Shown here: positions 56,365-64,000 of the stretch, one piece after another | How positions within the stretch are numbered: position 1 is the first letter of the stretch | Layout of the letters: each line of letters starts with the position of its first letter | Origin: Odoribacter sp. | GTDB lineage: Bacteria > Bacteroidota > Bacteroidia > Bacteroidales > Prolixibacteraceae | Assembly: GCA_013824715.1 (NCBI GenBank) | Contig: PNOH01000021.1 | Coordinates: forward strand, 18,983 to 82,982 | Direction of reading: 5' to 3' | DNA: 64,000 nt | Program-made: the position numbers and the translations under genes | The notes under the pieces: model-generated | The model's input: only the letters and a program-made list of their open reading frames with translations | Databases searched by the model: none | What the model was told of the DNA's origin: nothing

Positions 56365-56545
56365 GGCTCTATGACGTTTGGCGTTGGTAAGAATTTTTAT
56401 TGACCACAAAGTAAATTCAAAAAGAGAAAATGCTGTGCTAAAAAAAACCTTATTTTTATCTGAATAACCTCAGTAGAAATTATAATCCTACTTGATTCAA
56501 ACCTTATTAATCTATCTGTAATTCAATAAGGTTAAACATTCTTTC
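56365..56545. mobile_element. Truncated copy of the 350-bp MITE-like element
   Basis: Begins GGCTCTATGACGTTTGGCGT and follows the element at 23205 through TAAGAATTTTTAYTGACYACA and the AACCTTATT...AATAAGGT inner hairpin. The right inverted end is not present before 57000. It sits 42 bp upstream of the GH27 start and may carry or replace promoter elements. Confidence 0.7.
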
Positions 56546-56592
56546 ACCTCCTGGTTCGCTTATGTAACTACATTTTTTGAAGGCCAATGCTG

Positions 56593-56690
56593 TTTCGTCC
56601 GAAAGTAGGCCAAAGCCTTGTTCTACTATGTCCCGCGGACGACTGTCATCATCTATTTCTTCTTTCTATAAATATTTTGATCTTCTGGAG
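56593..56690. repeat. Interspersed repeat with TTTCTATAAATATTT core (copy B)
   Basis: TTTCGTCCGAAA ... CGCGGACGA ... TTTCTATAAATATTTTGATC ... CTGGAG: the same block order as at 1297-1390, 55 kb away. Confidence 0.65.
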
Positions 56691-56730
56691 CAAGAACCAA
56701 TTAGACGTTTCGGTCGATTAGAACGAATTA

Positions 56731-56812
56731 GTGCCAGAGGCACGAAATATTTGTAGAACAACGCCTAGCAGCAAAGTCTGGAGTGCCGTAGGTACGAAAC
56801 ATATCGATTTCA
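56731..56812. repeat. Two short palindromic repeats with GCACGAAATATTTGTAG tails
   Basis: GTGCCAGAGGCACGAAATAT (56731-56750, continuing TTGTAGA) and GAGTGCCGTAGGTACGAAAC (56790-56809). Each has a GTGCC/GGCAC or GTGCC/GGTAC hairpin head and a CGAAAYAT tail. The first resembles, in reverse, the TTTCTATAAATATTT...CTGGAG repeat. Confidence 0.6.
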
Positions 56813-56997
56813 ATATGCACCAACTGCCTTCACCCGTTTCCCTTGCATCCTCCAGTTATTCATTTATGGGCTGTATGCCACCATACTTAGGGACTACTAA
56901 AGCCTCTTCCGAAAATAAGGTTTCAAAGCAATTCATCTTGCTATAACCCAAGTTAAAACAGTTGCCCAATGATAAATTTTATTAGCCACACTGTCCG

Positions 56998-59823
56998 TTA
57001 AAGAGCCTTTATTTCCCCCAAACCCAGTTCAACCTGCGGATTAAATTTTTCTCCAGCCATATATTTTTTCAAACTGAAAAGCAGTTGCTGCGCTTCGGGA
57101 CGTTTGTCCAATTCGGTAGTCAGATCAATTCCTGAAATCAGGATTTTCCCTCTGCCAACTTTAGCTTCGAAAACCAAAGCCAGTGGGCGGTTCGTGACCC
57201 AATCGTCAATTACACGGACAATCGGTTGTATTTCAGAAGGAAAACTGGTCAGGTTGATTGCTCCCGAATGGCTCATGGCATCCCACCACTGGTAATTGCT
57301 GTGGTATTCGGTTGGGAAATCGGCCAGCGCCGGGTGTTTCGGATTGCACAAAATTCCCAGCGTGTGCGGCGCCTGTCCTCTTGTCCACGCAGTATTCCAG
57401 AAAATGCTTGAGAAACCAATTTTGATGTCGCCCCCCATTTCTTTCGGAAGCGTTCCTTTTTTCAGGCTCAGCAAAACTGAACCACCGTTCTTCAGGAATT
57501 GAACAGTCTGTGCATCCAACTTCTGAACAACCTTGATTTTTTCTTCTCCGGAAACAATTTCCTTTTTCGTTGGATAAACCCAGAAATCCCAGGAATTGCT
57601 CAAACCATTCACTGTTACTTCAAGTTTCAACATTTCAGGAGTGGAAATTGCAACCAGTGTAAATGTAATGTTTCCCAATTTAAAACCATTTCCCAGTGGA
57701 ATATCAGTTTGAGCAAATTTTCCTTTCTGAATTGTCTTCCCGGTTTTATCGGTAACTTTCCATTCAGGAGTACATGCAGCAATTGATCCATCGCCAAAAT
57801 GAGCCACCTCAACAGATGCTTCGAAGGTTTCGTTGTTGGTGAAAATACATTTCTTCATACGCGCCAGCGGAACTGTCGAATTGCAAAACCGCTTGTATTC
57901 AGCCGGCGAAATGTATCCCTTTTCGCCCCAGAACGGATCGAGCACGCCAACTAAAGCCGTTCCTTGTCCAGGGAAATCGTGCAGGTCGAGCAACTGAAAT
58001 CCGCCGAAATCTTTGGTACGCAACGCTGCTTCGATGTCGGCTTTATAGCAAAGAGCCTGCAATTTTCCGGAAGCGAGCAAAAAACTTTCGGCCAGTTGTG
58101 CCATGCCATGATCTTTCAGTGTTTCCTGAAAAAGTTCGAAGTTCTGGGCTTTCAGTACACCATTGTATTTGGAAATTTCCTTAAAATTGGGATACACGCA
58201 CCATTGGCCAATTTCGTGACTGACCATTGGCTGCTGGAATTTGGCATTATAATCAGACCAATCGTAATCGGTGCGCGGAGCTTCTACGTTGATGACACTT
58301 TTCAGTTCCTGACCCCAACCCTGAATGCGCGGATTAGAGTCACTCAAAAAATCGTTTACCGGCAAATTGGGCCAGCCCGCTCCCGAAGTATAGATGCGGC
58401 GGTTGTCTTTACTTTTCCAATAATTGACAAACTCAGTAAGAAAAGGAACCTGATTGGCACCGCCGGGTTCGTTTCCGTAAACCATCATGCAAAACGACGG
58501 ATGGTTTCCGTATTCTTCAACCATTCGTTGGCTTTCCTCATAAAGATAGTTATCGAATGGTTTTCCGTCTCCAATGGTGGTTGATTGGTTGGCCCACGAC
58601 GAACATTCCACATGCAGGTAAAATCCCGTTTGGTCGGCAGCATCGAAAGCTGCTTTTGGCGGACACCACGAATGAAACCGCATGTGATTGAGTCCATGAG
58701 CGCGGCATACATTAAATATCCGGAGCCACTCGGCGATATATGTCGCCGGATATCCGGTTCTGGGGAAAATGGCACATTCCAAAGTTCCACGCAAAAAAGT
58801 TGGCTGGCCATTAATCAGGATTTGTTTTCCTACGGCTTTAAATTCACGCATCCCGAAAGTGGTAGTCAAAATATCCGTTTGTCCCGAAGTTTTATCTTTC
58901 AGACTGGCTTTCAGCGAATAAATATCTGGATGAAATTCGTTCCAAAGTTTCACATCAGCGCCCATGTCCAGAATCATCACCAATATATTTTCGCCTTCTT
59001 TCAGATTAAAACTTTCCCCGTTCCCCGTTCCATTTTCCTTTACATTCAGGTTCAGTTTCACCGAAGTTGTTTTTCCGGTTAGGTTCTGAACTTTCACTTT
59101 TACAGCTATTTTTTTATTCTGAACATCGGGATAAACCTGAATATTCTGGATTTTTACCAATGGCCGCGCTTCGAGGTATAGTTGCCCGACTATCCCATTC
59201 CAGTTGGTTTGGGTATGATCTGAAATACTGTGCGAATTAACGCCGGGATCAATGTCTTTCACCCGGTTATCGATGCAAAGGGTTAACCGGTGTTTGCCGG
59301 GTGGCAGAATATTGGTCAAGTCGTATTGATGCGGTGTTCCAAGCGAATTTCTCATTCCCACTTCTTTATCGTCAACCCATAAACGGCTTTCCCAGTGGCA
59401 GCGTTCGAGGAACAAACCAACCGATTTTCCGCTCCAGTCTTCAGGAATGGCAACCTCTTTCTGATACCATGATGCGCCTTTGTAATATTTTACCGGCTGC
59501 AGCCAGAACGGAATTTTAATATTTCCCTTCTCGCGGAATTTGGCAAATTCCGGATTTTTATAAAACGAACTGTCAACAATTTGCCCAATCCAGGGGGTTT
59601 TCAGTGTGATGTCGTCTCCCTTTCCGTTGGTTGTAAGTGAGCCGGGAAGAGTCAGGGTGTCGTTTAAAGTCTGATTGAACCAGGCTTCAGAAACTCCTTT
59701 GTCTGAAGGATCCATAGCGAATTGCCAGGTTCCTGAAAGGTCTATCTTTTGCTGAATGGCAGGTTTTTGACAGGAAATAGCCAAAATTGCCAGCACGACA
59801 AACAGGATAAATTTGTGTTTCAT
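56998..59823 (-). CDS. Glycoside hydrolase family 2 protein, lipoprotein
   Basis: 941 residues. Lipobox LAILAISC indicates membrane anchoring. Order: jelly-roll sugar-binding domain (about 25-225; SWYQKEVAIPEDW, ERCHWESRLWVDDKEVG), Ig-like domain, TIM barrel (about 345-650) with acid/base Glu in VYGNEPGGANQ and probable nucleophile Glu in VSHEIGQWC, then C-terminal beta and ThuA/gatase-like parts. GH2 activities include beta-galactosidase, mannosidase and glucuronidase; which one is not decidable. Next to GH27 and the sugar porter. Confidence 0.88.
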   Translation of the reverse strand: MKHKFILFVVLAILAISCQKPAIQQKIDLSGTWQFAMDPSDKGVSEAWFNQTLNDTLTLPGSLTTNGKGDDITLKTPWIGQIVDSSFYKNPEFAKFREKGNIKIPFWLQPVKYYKGASWYQKEVAIPEDWSGKSVGLFLERCHWESRLWVDDKEVGMRNSLGTPHQYDLTNILPPGKHRLTLCIDNRVKDIDPGVNSHSISDHTQTNWNGIVGQLYLEARPLVKIQNIQVYPDVQNKKIAVKVKVQNLTGKTTSVKLNLNVKENGTGNGESFNLKEGENILVMILDMGADVKLWNEFHPDIYSLKASLKDKTSGQTDILTTTFGMREFKAVGKQILINGQPTFLRGTLECAIFPRTGYPATYIAEWLRIFNVCRAHGLNHMRFHSWCPPKAAFDAADQTGFYLHVECSSWANQSTTIGDGKPFDNYLYEESQRMVEEYGNHPSFCMMVYGNEPGGANQVPFLTEFVNYWKSKDNRRIYTSGAGWPNLPVNDFLSDSNPRIQGWGQELKSVINVEAPRTDYDWSDYNAKFQQPMVSHEIGQWCVYPNFKEISKYNGVLKAQNFELFQETLKDHGMAQLAESFLLASGKLQALCYKADIEAALRTKDFGGFQLLDLHDFPGQGTALVGVLDPFWGEKGYISPAEYKRFCNSTVPLARMKKCIFTNNETFEASVEVAHFGDGSIAACTPEWKVTDKTGKTIQKGKFAQTDIPLGNGFKLGNITFTLVAISTPEMLKLEVTVNGLSNSWDFWVYPTKKEIVSGEEKIKVVQKLDAQTVQFLKNGGSVLLSLKKGTLPKEMGGDIKIGFSSIFWNTAWTRGQAPHTLGILCNPKHPALADFPTEYHSNYQWWDAMSHSGAINLTSFPSEIQPIVRVIDDWVTNRPLALVFEAKVGRGKILISGIDLTTELDKRPEAQQLLFSLKKYMAGEKFNPQVELGLGEIKAL

Positions 59824-59869
59824 ATTGTTGGTTTGTTAGGTTCCATAAGTTTTTTTAACGCCAAAGGTG

Positions 59870-60005
59870 TGTCATGATTATAGATATATGGTCTAATCTT
59901 AGACATGAATCCCGAAGGGATTGTATTATCTCTGTCATCCCTTCGGGATTTAGCCTCTTTTCATAACCTTGATTCTATAATCATGTCATCCTTTCAGGAT
60001 TAACA
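59870..60005. repeat. Cluster of ATCCCGAAGGGAT-type palindromic repeats
   Basis: ATGAATCCCGAAGGGATTG (59904-59922), TGTCATCCCTTCGGGATTTA (59933-59952) and TGTCATCCTTTCAGGATTAA (59983-60002). Outer sequences GATTATAGAT (59876-59885) and TCTATAATCATG are inverted relative to each other. Lies between the MFS and GH2 genes of the galactoside cluster. Confidence 0.7.
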
Positions 60006-60025
60006 ACAATTATACAGTTTAAACC

Positions 60026-61435
60026 CTACATCTTCTCAATTTCCTCCAGTGATTTGCCTTTGGTCTCTGGAAGCTTTTTCAGGATAAACAGAAACCCTGA
60101 GAAACAAATGAAGGCATATAACCAGAATGTTCCGCTTGCATTCAATAGTTTATTCAGGATTGGGAAGGTGTAAGTCAGCACAAAACAAGCGATCCACAAA
60201 GCAGTTGTGGCAATGGCCATGGCAGTGCCCCGCACACTGTTCGGAAAAATTTCGGAAAGCACCACCCATGTAATAGGCCCCAGTGTCATAGCAAAAATGG
60301 CAATGGCCAGCATGACCAGGACTAATATTGCCAGACCTTTCAGTTCAAAAAAGTAGCTGGTTCCAAGCATAAAATAGATCACTGCCAAACCGATGGAGCC
60401 CAGTAACATCAGTTTGCGCCGGCCCCAGCTATCAACCATCCGCATAGCGAGGAAGGTAAAGATGAGGTTGACTGTTCCGGTTATCACAATATTGAAAAGC
60501 ATATCGCCAACTGAATATCCGGCCGAAGTGAAAACCTCTTCGGCATAATTAAAAATCACATTGATGCCGCACCATTGCTGAAATACAGCCAGAATGATTC
60601 CCAAAATCAGGACGGGCCGAACCTTTCCGGACTTCAAGACTTTCCAGTCGATTTTTGAACTGGTTCCCTGCAAGGTTTCGGCGATTTCCTTTTGGCCCAG
60701 GGTGGCATATTGAGTTCCGCCAATACGCCCCAGAATTGAATTTGCAGCTTTCCAGTTTCCTGATTTAGCAAGGAATCGTGGACTTTCAGGAATGAAAAAT
60801 GAGAAGATAAAGAATATCAGCGCCGGAAGTGTTCCCACCCAAAACATCCAGCGCCACCCGGATTGGCCGTTCCACGAATTCAGGATAAATTCGTCGGTTG
60901 AACCGGCAGGTATTTGATCTGCGATCAAATAATTAGCAAGTTGAGCCGCCAGAATCCCAATTACTATGGTAAGCTGATTAATGGAAACCAAGCGCCCCCG
61001 CATTTTCGCAGGTGAAATCTCGGCAATGTACATGGGCGAGATTGCCGATGCCAGACCAATTCCCAGTCCGCCAATCAGACGGTAAATGATAAAAGGAGTG
61101 AATTGACTGGCAGCGCCGGTTCCAATAGCGGCAATGGTAAAAAGTGCCGCTGAGGTAATCAGCGGTAATTTACGCCCGAAACGATCGGAAAAATATCCTG
61201 AAGCAAAAGCCCCAATCAGGCAACCGATAAGCGCGCTGCTCATGGCCCAGCCTTGCATGTAAGGTGAATTGGTAATCTCAAAAAAACGTTCGTAAAACGG
61301 TTTGGCGCCACCTATAACTACAAAGTCGTACCCAAAAAGCAAACCACCCATGGCCGATACCAGAGTGATGCCCAGAATGAACTGATTGTTATATTTGATT
61401 TTATCCATACTCATCGAATTTGTTTCTGCAAACAT
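60026..61435 (-). CDS. Sugar porter family MFS transporter
   Basis: 469 residues with 12 membrane helices. Sugar-porter motifs: GYDFVVIGGAKPFY in TM1, SGYFSDRFGRKLPL, PESPRFLAKSG, DSWGRRKLM and closing PETKGKSLEEIE. Probably a proton symporter for a monosaccharide released by the GH27/GH2 enzymes. The start may be at MFAETNSM or at MDKIKYNNQF nine residues later. Adjacent hydrolases support a galactoside-utilisation cluster. Confidence 0.92.
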   Translation of the reverse strand: MFAETNSMSMDKIKYNNQFILGITLVSAMGGLLFGYDFVVIGGAKPFYERFFEITNSPYMQGWAMSSALIGCLIGAFASGYFSDRFGRKLPLITSAALFTIAAIGTGAASQFTPFIIYRLIGGLGIGLASAISPMYIAEISPAKMRGRLVSINQLTIVIGILAAQLANYLIADQIPAGSTDEFILNSWNGQSGWRWMFWVGTLPALIFFIFSFFIPESPRFLAKSGNWKAANSILGRIGGTQYATLGQKEIAETLQGTSSKIDWKVLKSGKVRPVLILGIILAVFQQWCGINVIFNYAEEVFTSAGYSVGDMLFNIVITGTVNLIFTFLAMRMVDSWGRRKLMLLGSIGLAVIYFMLGTSYFFELKGLAILVLVMLAIAIFAMTLGPITWVVLSEIFPNSVRGTAMAIATTALWIACFVLTYTFPILNKLLNASGTFWLYAFICFSGFLFILKKLPETKGKSLEEIEKM

Positions 61436-61723
61436 TGGCTTCAGGCTTAAAAAAAGTCACGACAATATAGTAAAGAGATAGGGTAATCATACTCATTTAT
61501 GCTAAAAAAATACGACCAACAAACGCCTTTCCGGAACTCCTGCAATTTTTACAGCTAAAAAAAAATATTCAAAAACATGTAATTGGCACATCTGTTTGTC
61601 TATCTGCCATTTATATTCAGAGGTTAATTTATCTTAAAAACACAATTCGTTGATTCTCTTAATCTTTATTGAAGGGATAAATCTCCGCCGTGCCTAACAA
61701 ATTCAAGTAATCTCACCCTATCT
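61436..61723. other. Divergent intergenic region, no feature recognised
   Basis: AT-rich sequence between the leftward MFS gene and the rightward EF-G paralogue. Apart from the promoter listed separately I see no hairpin, ORF or repeat here. Confidence 0.5.
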
Positions 61724-61752
61724 TGATAGTTTAGTAATTATTACTAATTTTG
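61723..61752 (+). promoter_or_regulatory. Promoter of the EF-G paralogue gene
   Basis: TTG (61723-61725), 19-bp spacer, TAATTTTG (61745-61752), a full match to TAnnTTTG. It leaves a ~65-nt 5' UTR, longer than most in this window. Confidence 0.7.
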
Positions 61753-61823
61753 GTCGCTTCTCAGAAATAGGGCAACGCAAAGTTGAGCCAGAATGAGTAA
61801 AAAAACAATATAACTATCTAAAT

Positions 61824-63980
61824 ATGAAAGTCTATAAAACAGATGAGGTTCGCAACATTACACTAATTGGTAATGCTGGCAGTGGGAAAACCACCCTTGC
61901 TGAAGCTATGCTTTTCGAGGGTGGAGTAATTAACCGCAGAGGTGACGTTGGAAGTAAAAATACGGTATCCGACTACCATCTGATTGAGCAGGAATACGGC
62001 AATTCCGTATTTTCATCGCTCATGTACACCGAAGTCAACGGCAAAAAAATCAACATTCTGGATACACCCGGTATGGACGATTTTTGCGGTGGTGTGGTTT
62101 CTTCGCTTCAGGTAGCCGCGATGGGACTGATGGTGGTTGATGCTTCAGCCGGTATTGGTGCCGGAACCGAAGCTGCAAACCGACATGCCGAGGCTGCCAA
62201 CGCTAAAATGATTTTTGTAATAAACCACCTGGATACCGAAAATGCCAATTTTGACCAGACTATTGACAATCTGAAAACAAAATTTGGAAACAAAGTTACC
62301 ATCGTTCAGTATCCGGTTGAAACAGGTATGGGATTCAACTCCATCATCGACGTATTGAAAATGAAAATGTATAAATACGGACCTGATGGAGGAAAACCTG
62401 AAGTATCGGAAATCCCGGCTTCAGAAAAAGAACGTGCAGAAGAATTGCACAACGAATTGATTGAAATGGCTGCTGAAAATGAAGAATCCCTGATGGAAAT
62501 GTATTTCGAACAGGGTTCACTGTCGGAAGACGATATGCGTAAAGGAATGCGGATCGGAATGGTTAAACGCGACCTTTTTCCCGTATTCTGTGTCTCAGCC
62601 AAAAAAAATATGGGCGTTGGCCGTTTGCTCGAATTTGTATGCAACATTGCTCCTGCCCCAAGTGAAGTGCCCATGCGCGAAATCGTCCAGGGAAAGACCG
62701 TCGTCATGAACGAAACAAGCCCGACCTCATTGTTTGTTTTTAAAACTTCACTGGAGCCACACGTAGGCGAGGTTACTTATTTCAAAGTAATGTCGGGAAA
62801 ACTGACCGAAGGGAAAGATTTATACAACACATTCAACAACGGAAAAGAACGTATTTCGCAGCTTTTTGTAACTGCCGGAAAAACCCGTCATGCTGTTTCG
62901 GAAATAGTTGCCGGAGACATTGGTTGTACCGTGAAACTGAAAGATACCAAATTCAACCAAACGCTTTGTGAAAAAGAACTGGACCTGAAATTTGCCCCGA
63001 TTAAATTCCCGGATCCCAAATTCAGGGTTGCCATTAAAGCTGTATCGGAAACTGATGATGAAAAAGTAGGGGAAATCCTTCATCGTGTGAAAGAAGAAGA
63101 TCCGACCTATCTGGTACAGTACTCCAAAGAATTAAGGCAACTGATCGTTGAAGGACAGGGCGAATACCACCTGAACACTTTAAAATGGTATTTCGACCAC
63201 ATCCACAAAATTGACATCGAATTTAAAACTCCGAAGATCCCATATCGCGAAACCATTACCAAATCTGCAACAGGCGATTACCGCCACAAAAAACAATCGG
63301 GTGGATCGGGTCAGTTTGGTGAGGTTCACATGATTATTGAACCTTTTGAAGAAGGCAGCCAGCCTAAAAGCATGTTTACCATGAATGGCAAGGAACAGAA
63401 GATTTCAGTTCGTGATACTCAGGAAAATCCACTTCCATGGGGCGGAAAACTGGTTTTCCACAACTGTATTGTAGGCGGTTCAATCGACCTCCGTTTCCTT
63501 CCGGCTATTTTAAAAGGCATCATGGAGAAAATGGAAGAAGGTCCGCTTACCGGTTCGTATGCCCGTGATATCCGTGTGTACATTTATGACGGCAAAATGC
63601 ACCCGGTCGACTCTAACGAAATCTCTTTCCGTTTGGCTGGCCGTAACGCGTTCAGTATTGCTTTCAGGGATGCCGGTGCAAAAATTCTGGAGCCAATTTA
63701 TGATCTGGATGTTTGGGTTCAAGGCGACCGAATGGGTGATGTGATGAGCGATTTGCAGGGTCGCCGGGCAATAATAATGGGGATGGGCAGCGAAAGAGGC
63801 TACGAAAAAATTACAGCCCGTGTTCCACTGAAAGAAATGAACAAATACTCGACTTCGTTGAGTTCGCTGACTGGCGGACGAGGCGTTTTCAATATGAAAT
63901 TTGCCGCCTACGAAAAAGTACCTCAGGAAGTTCAGGAAGAATTGTTGGCAGCCTACGCAGCCGAAGAAAAAGACGAATAA
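61824..63980 (+). CDS. EF-G paralogue (EF-G2 type) with altered GTPase centre
   Basis: 718 residues, full five-domain EF-G architecture (SGGSGQFGEVHMIIEPFEEG in domain IV, GSERGYEKITARVPLKEM in domain V). The P-loop is GNAGSGKTTL, but switch II reads DTPGMDDF where EF-G has DTPGHVDF, so the catalytic histidine is Met, and G4 reads NHLD instead of NKMD. A paralogue lacking GTPase activity is known from Bacteroides thetaiotaomicron, where it supports translation under nutrient limitation and gut colonisation; equivalence is inferred. Stand-alone gene with its own promoter, next to a sugar-utilisation cluster. Confidence 0.93.
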   Translation: MKVYKTDEVRNITLIGNAGSGKTTLAEAMLFEGGVINRRGDVGSKNTVSDYHLIEQEYGNSVFSSLMYTEVNGKKINILDTPGMDDFCGGVVSSLQVAAMGLMVVDASAGIGAGTEAANRHAEAANAKMIFVINHLDTENANFDQTIDNLKTKFGNKVTIVQYPVETGMGFNSIIDVLKMKMYKYGPDGGKPEVSEIPASEKERAEELHNELIEMAAENEESLMEMYFEQGSLSEDDMRKGMRIGMVKRDLFPVFCVSAKKNMGVGRLLEFVCNIAPAPSEVPMREIVQGKTVVMNETSPTSLFVFKTSLEPHVGEVTYFKVMSGKLTEGKDLYNTFNNGKERISQLFVTAGKTRHAVSEIVAGDIGCTVKLKDTKFNQTLCEKELDLKFAPIKFPDPKFRVAIKAVSETDDEKVGEILHRVKEEDPTYLVQYSKELRQLIVEGQGEYHLNTLKWYFDHIHKIDIEFKTPKIPYRETITKSATGDYRHKKQSGGSGQFGEVHMIIEPFEEGSQPKSMFTMNGKEQKISVRDTQENPLPWGGKLVFHNCIVGGSIDLRFLPAILKGIMEKMEEGPLTGSYARDIRVYIYDGKMHPVDSNEISFRLAGRNAFSIAFRDAGAKILEPIYDLDVWVQGDRMGDVMSDLQGRRAIIMGMGSERGYEKITARVPLKEMNKYSTSLSSLTGGRGVFNMKFAAYEKVPQEVQEELLAAYAAEEKDE

Positions 63981-64000
63981 ATATCGGTTCTATATAATCT

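Larger units (their letters stand above)
56324..56997. other. 674-bp intergenic region crowded with repeats
   Basis: Holds the MITE half copy (56365-56545), the TTTCTATAAATATTT repeat (56593-56690) and two short GCC-GGC palindrome repeats (56731-56757, 56790-56812). 56820-56997 shows nothing recognisable. The GH27 promoter must lie at the left end. Confidence 0.6.

Overview
The window comes from a Bacteroidota chromosome, probably a Marinilabiliales/Prolixibacteraceae-like member. The taxon below phylum is inference. The phylum call rests on promoters of the type TTTG/TTG - 17-20 bp - TAnnTTTG, few Shine-Dalgarno sequences, zinc-free bL36 and uS14, a second EF-G paralogue, families such as DUF4468 and DUF4369-TlpA, and intergenic repeats typical of the phylum. 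No rRNA genes are present.

Layout: (1) 1-5.6 kb: the end of a corrinoid-activation (RACo-like) protein, then ilvD-ilvB-ilvN transcribed leftward behind a promoter, a 21-codon Ile/Leu/Val-rich leader peptide and an attenuator. (2) 5.6-12.2 kb: a ChaN-like protein, a four-gene uronate/oligosaccharide operon (GH88, sugar isomerase, Gfo/Idh/MocA dehydrogenase, SDR) behind two palindromic operator-like sites, and an alcohol dehydrogenase. (3) 12.2-14.6 kb: a small accessory patch with an unknown protein, a hicAB toxin-antitoxin module preceded by a 30-codon ORF, and tRNA-Lys(CTT). A copy of the 3' half of that tRNA with its terminator lies on the far side of hicAB. (4) 14.7-25.6 kb: EamA transporter, creatininase-like protein, S41 protease, MgtC/DUF4010 protein, DUF2721 protein, TlpA-like lipoprotein, asnB, a 350-bp MITE-like element with inverted ends and a target duplication, ychF and an NrtR-type regulator. 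(5) 25.8-34.5 kb: ECF sigma factor with a membrane protein and a Spy/CpxP-like protein, hisS, a Bro-N protein and a fragment of a second one, two small unknown genes, a HEPN-MNT pair lying between intact ettA and a diverged copy of the ettA 3' end, and a lone receiver protein. (6) 34.5-51.8 kb: the str-S10-spc-alpha cluster (rpsL to rplQ, 32 genes, all leftward, without tuf, map or adk). (7) 51.8-64 kb: a C39-peptidase ABC exporter with a very short HlyD-type partner, a galactoside cluster (GH27, GH2, MFS sugar porter), and an EF-G paralogue whose catalytic switch II histidine is methionine.

The most interesting points are the ilv attenuator, two unrelated toxin-antitoxin modules each bracketed by a diverged 3' end of a neighbouring housekeeping gene, the transposition footprint at 23.2-23.55 kb, and a set of intergenic arrays built from locus-specific 7-8 nt words. 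All calls are from reading the sequence; no searches were run.
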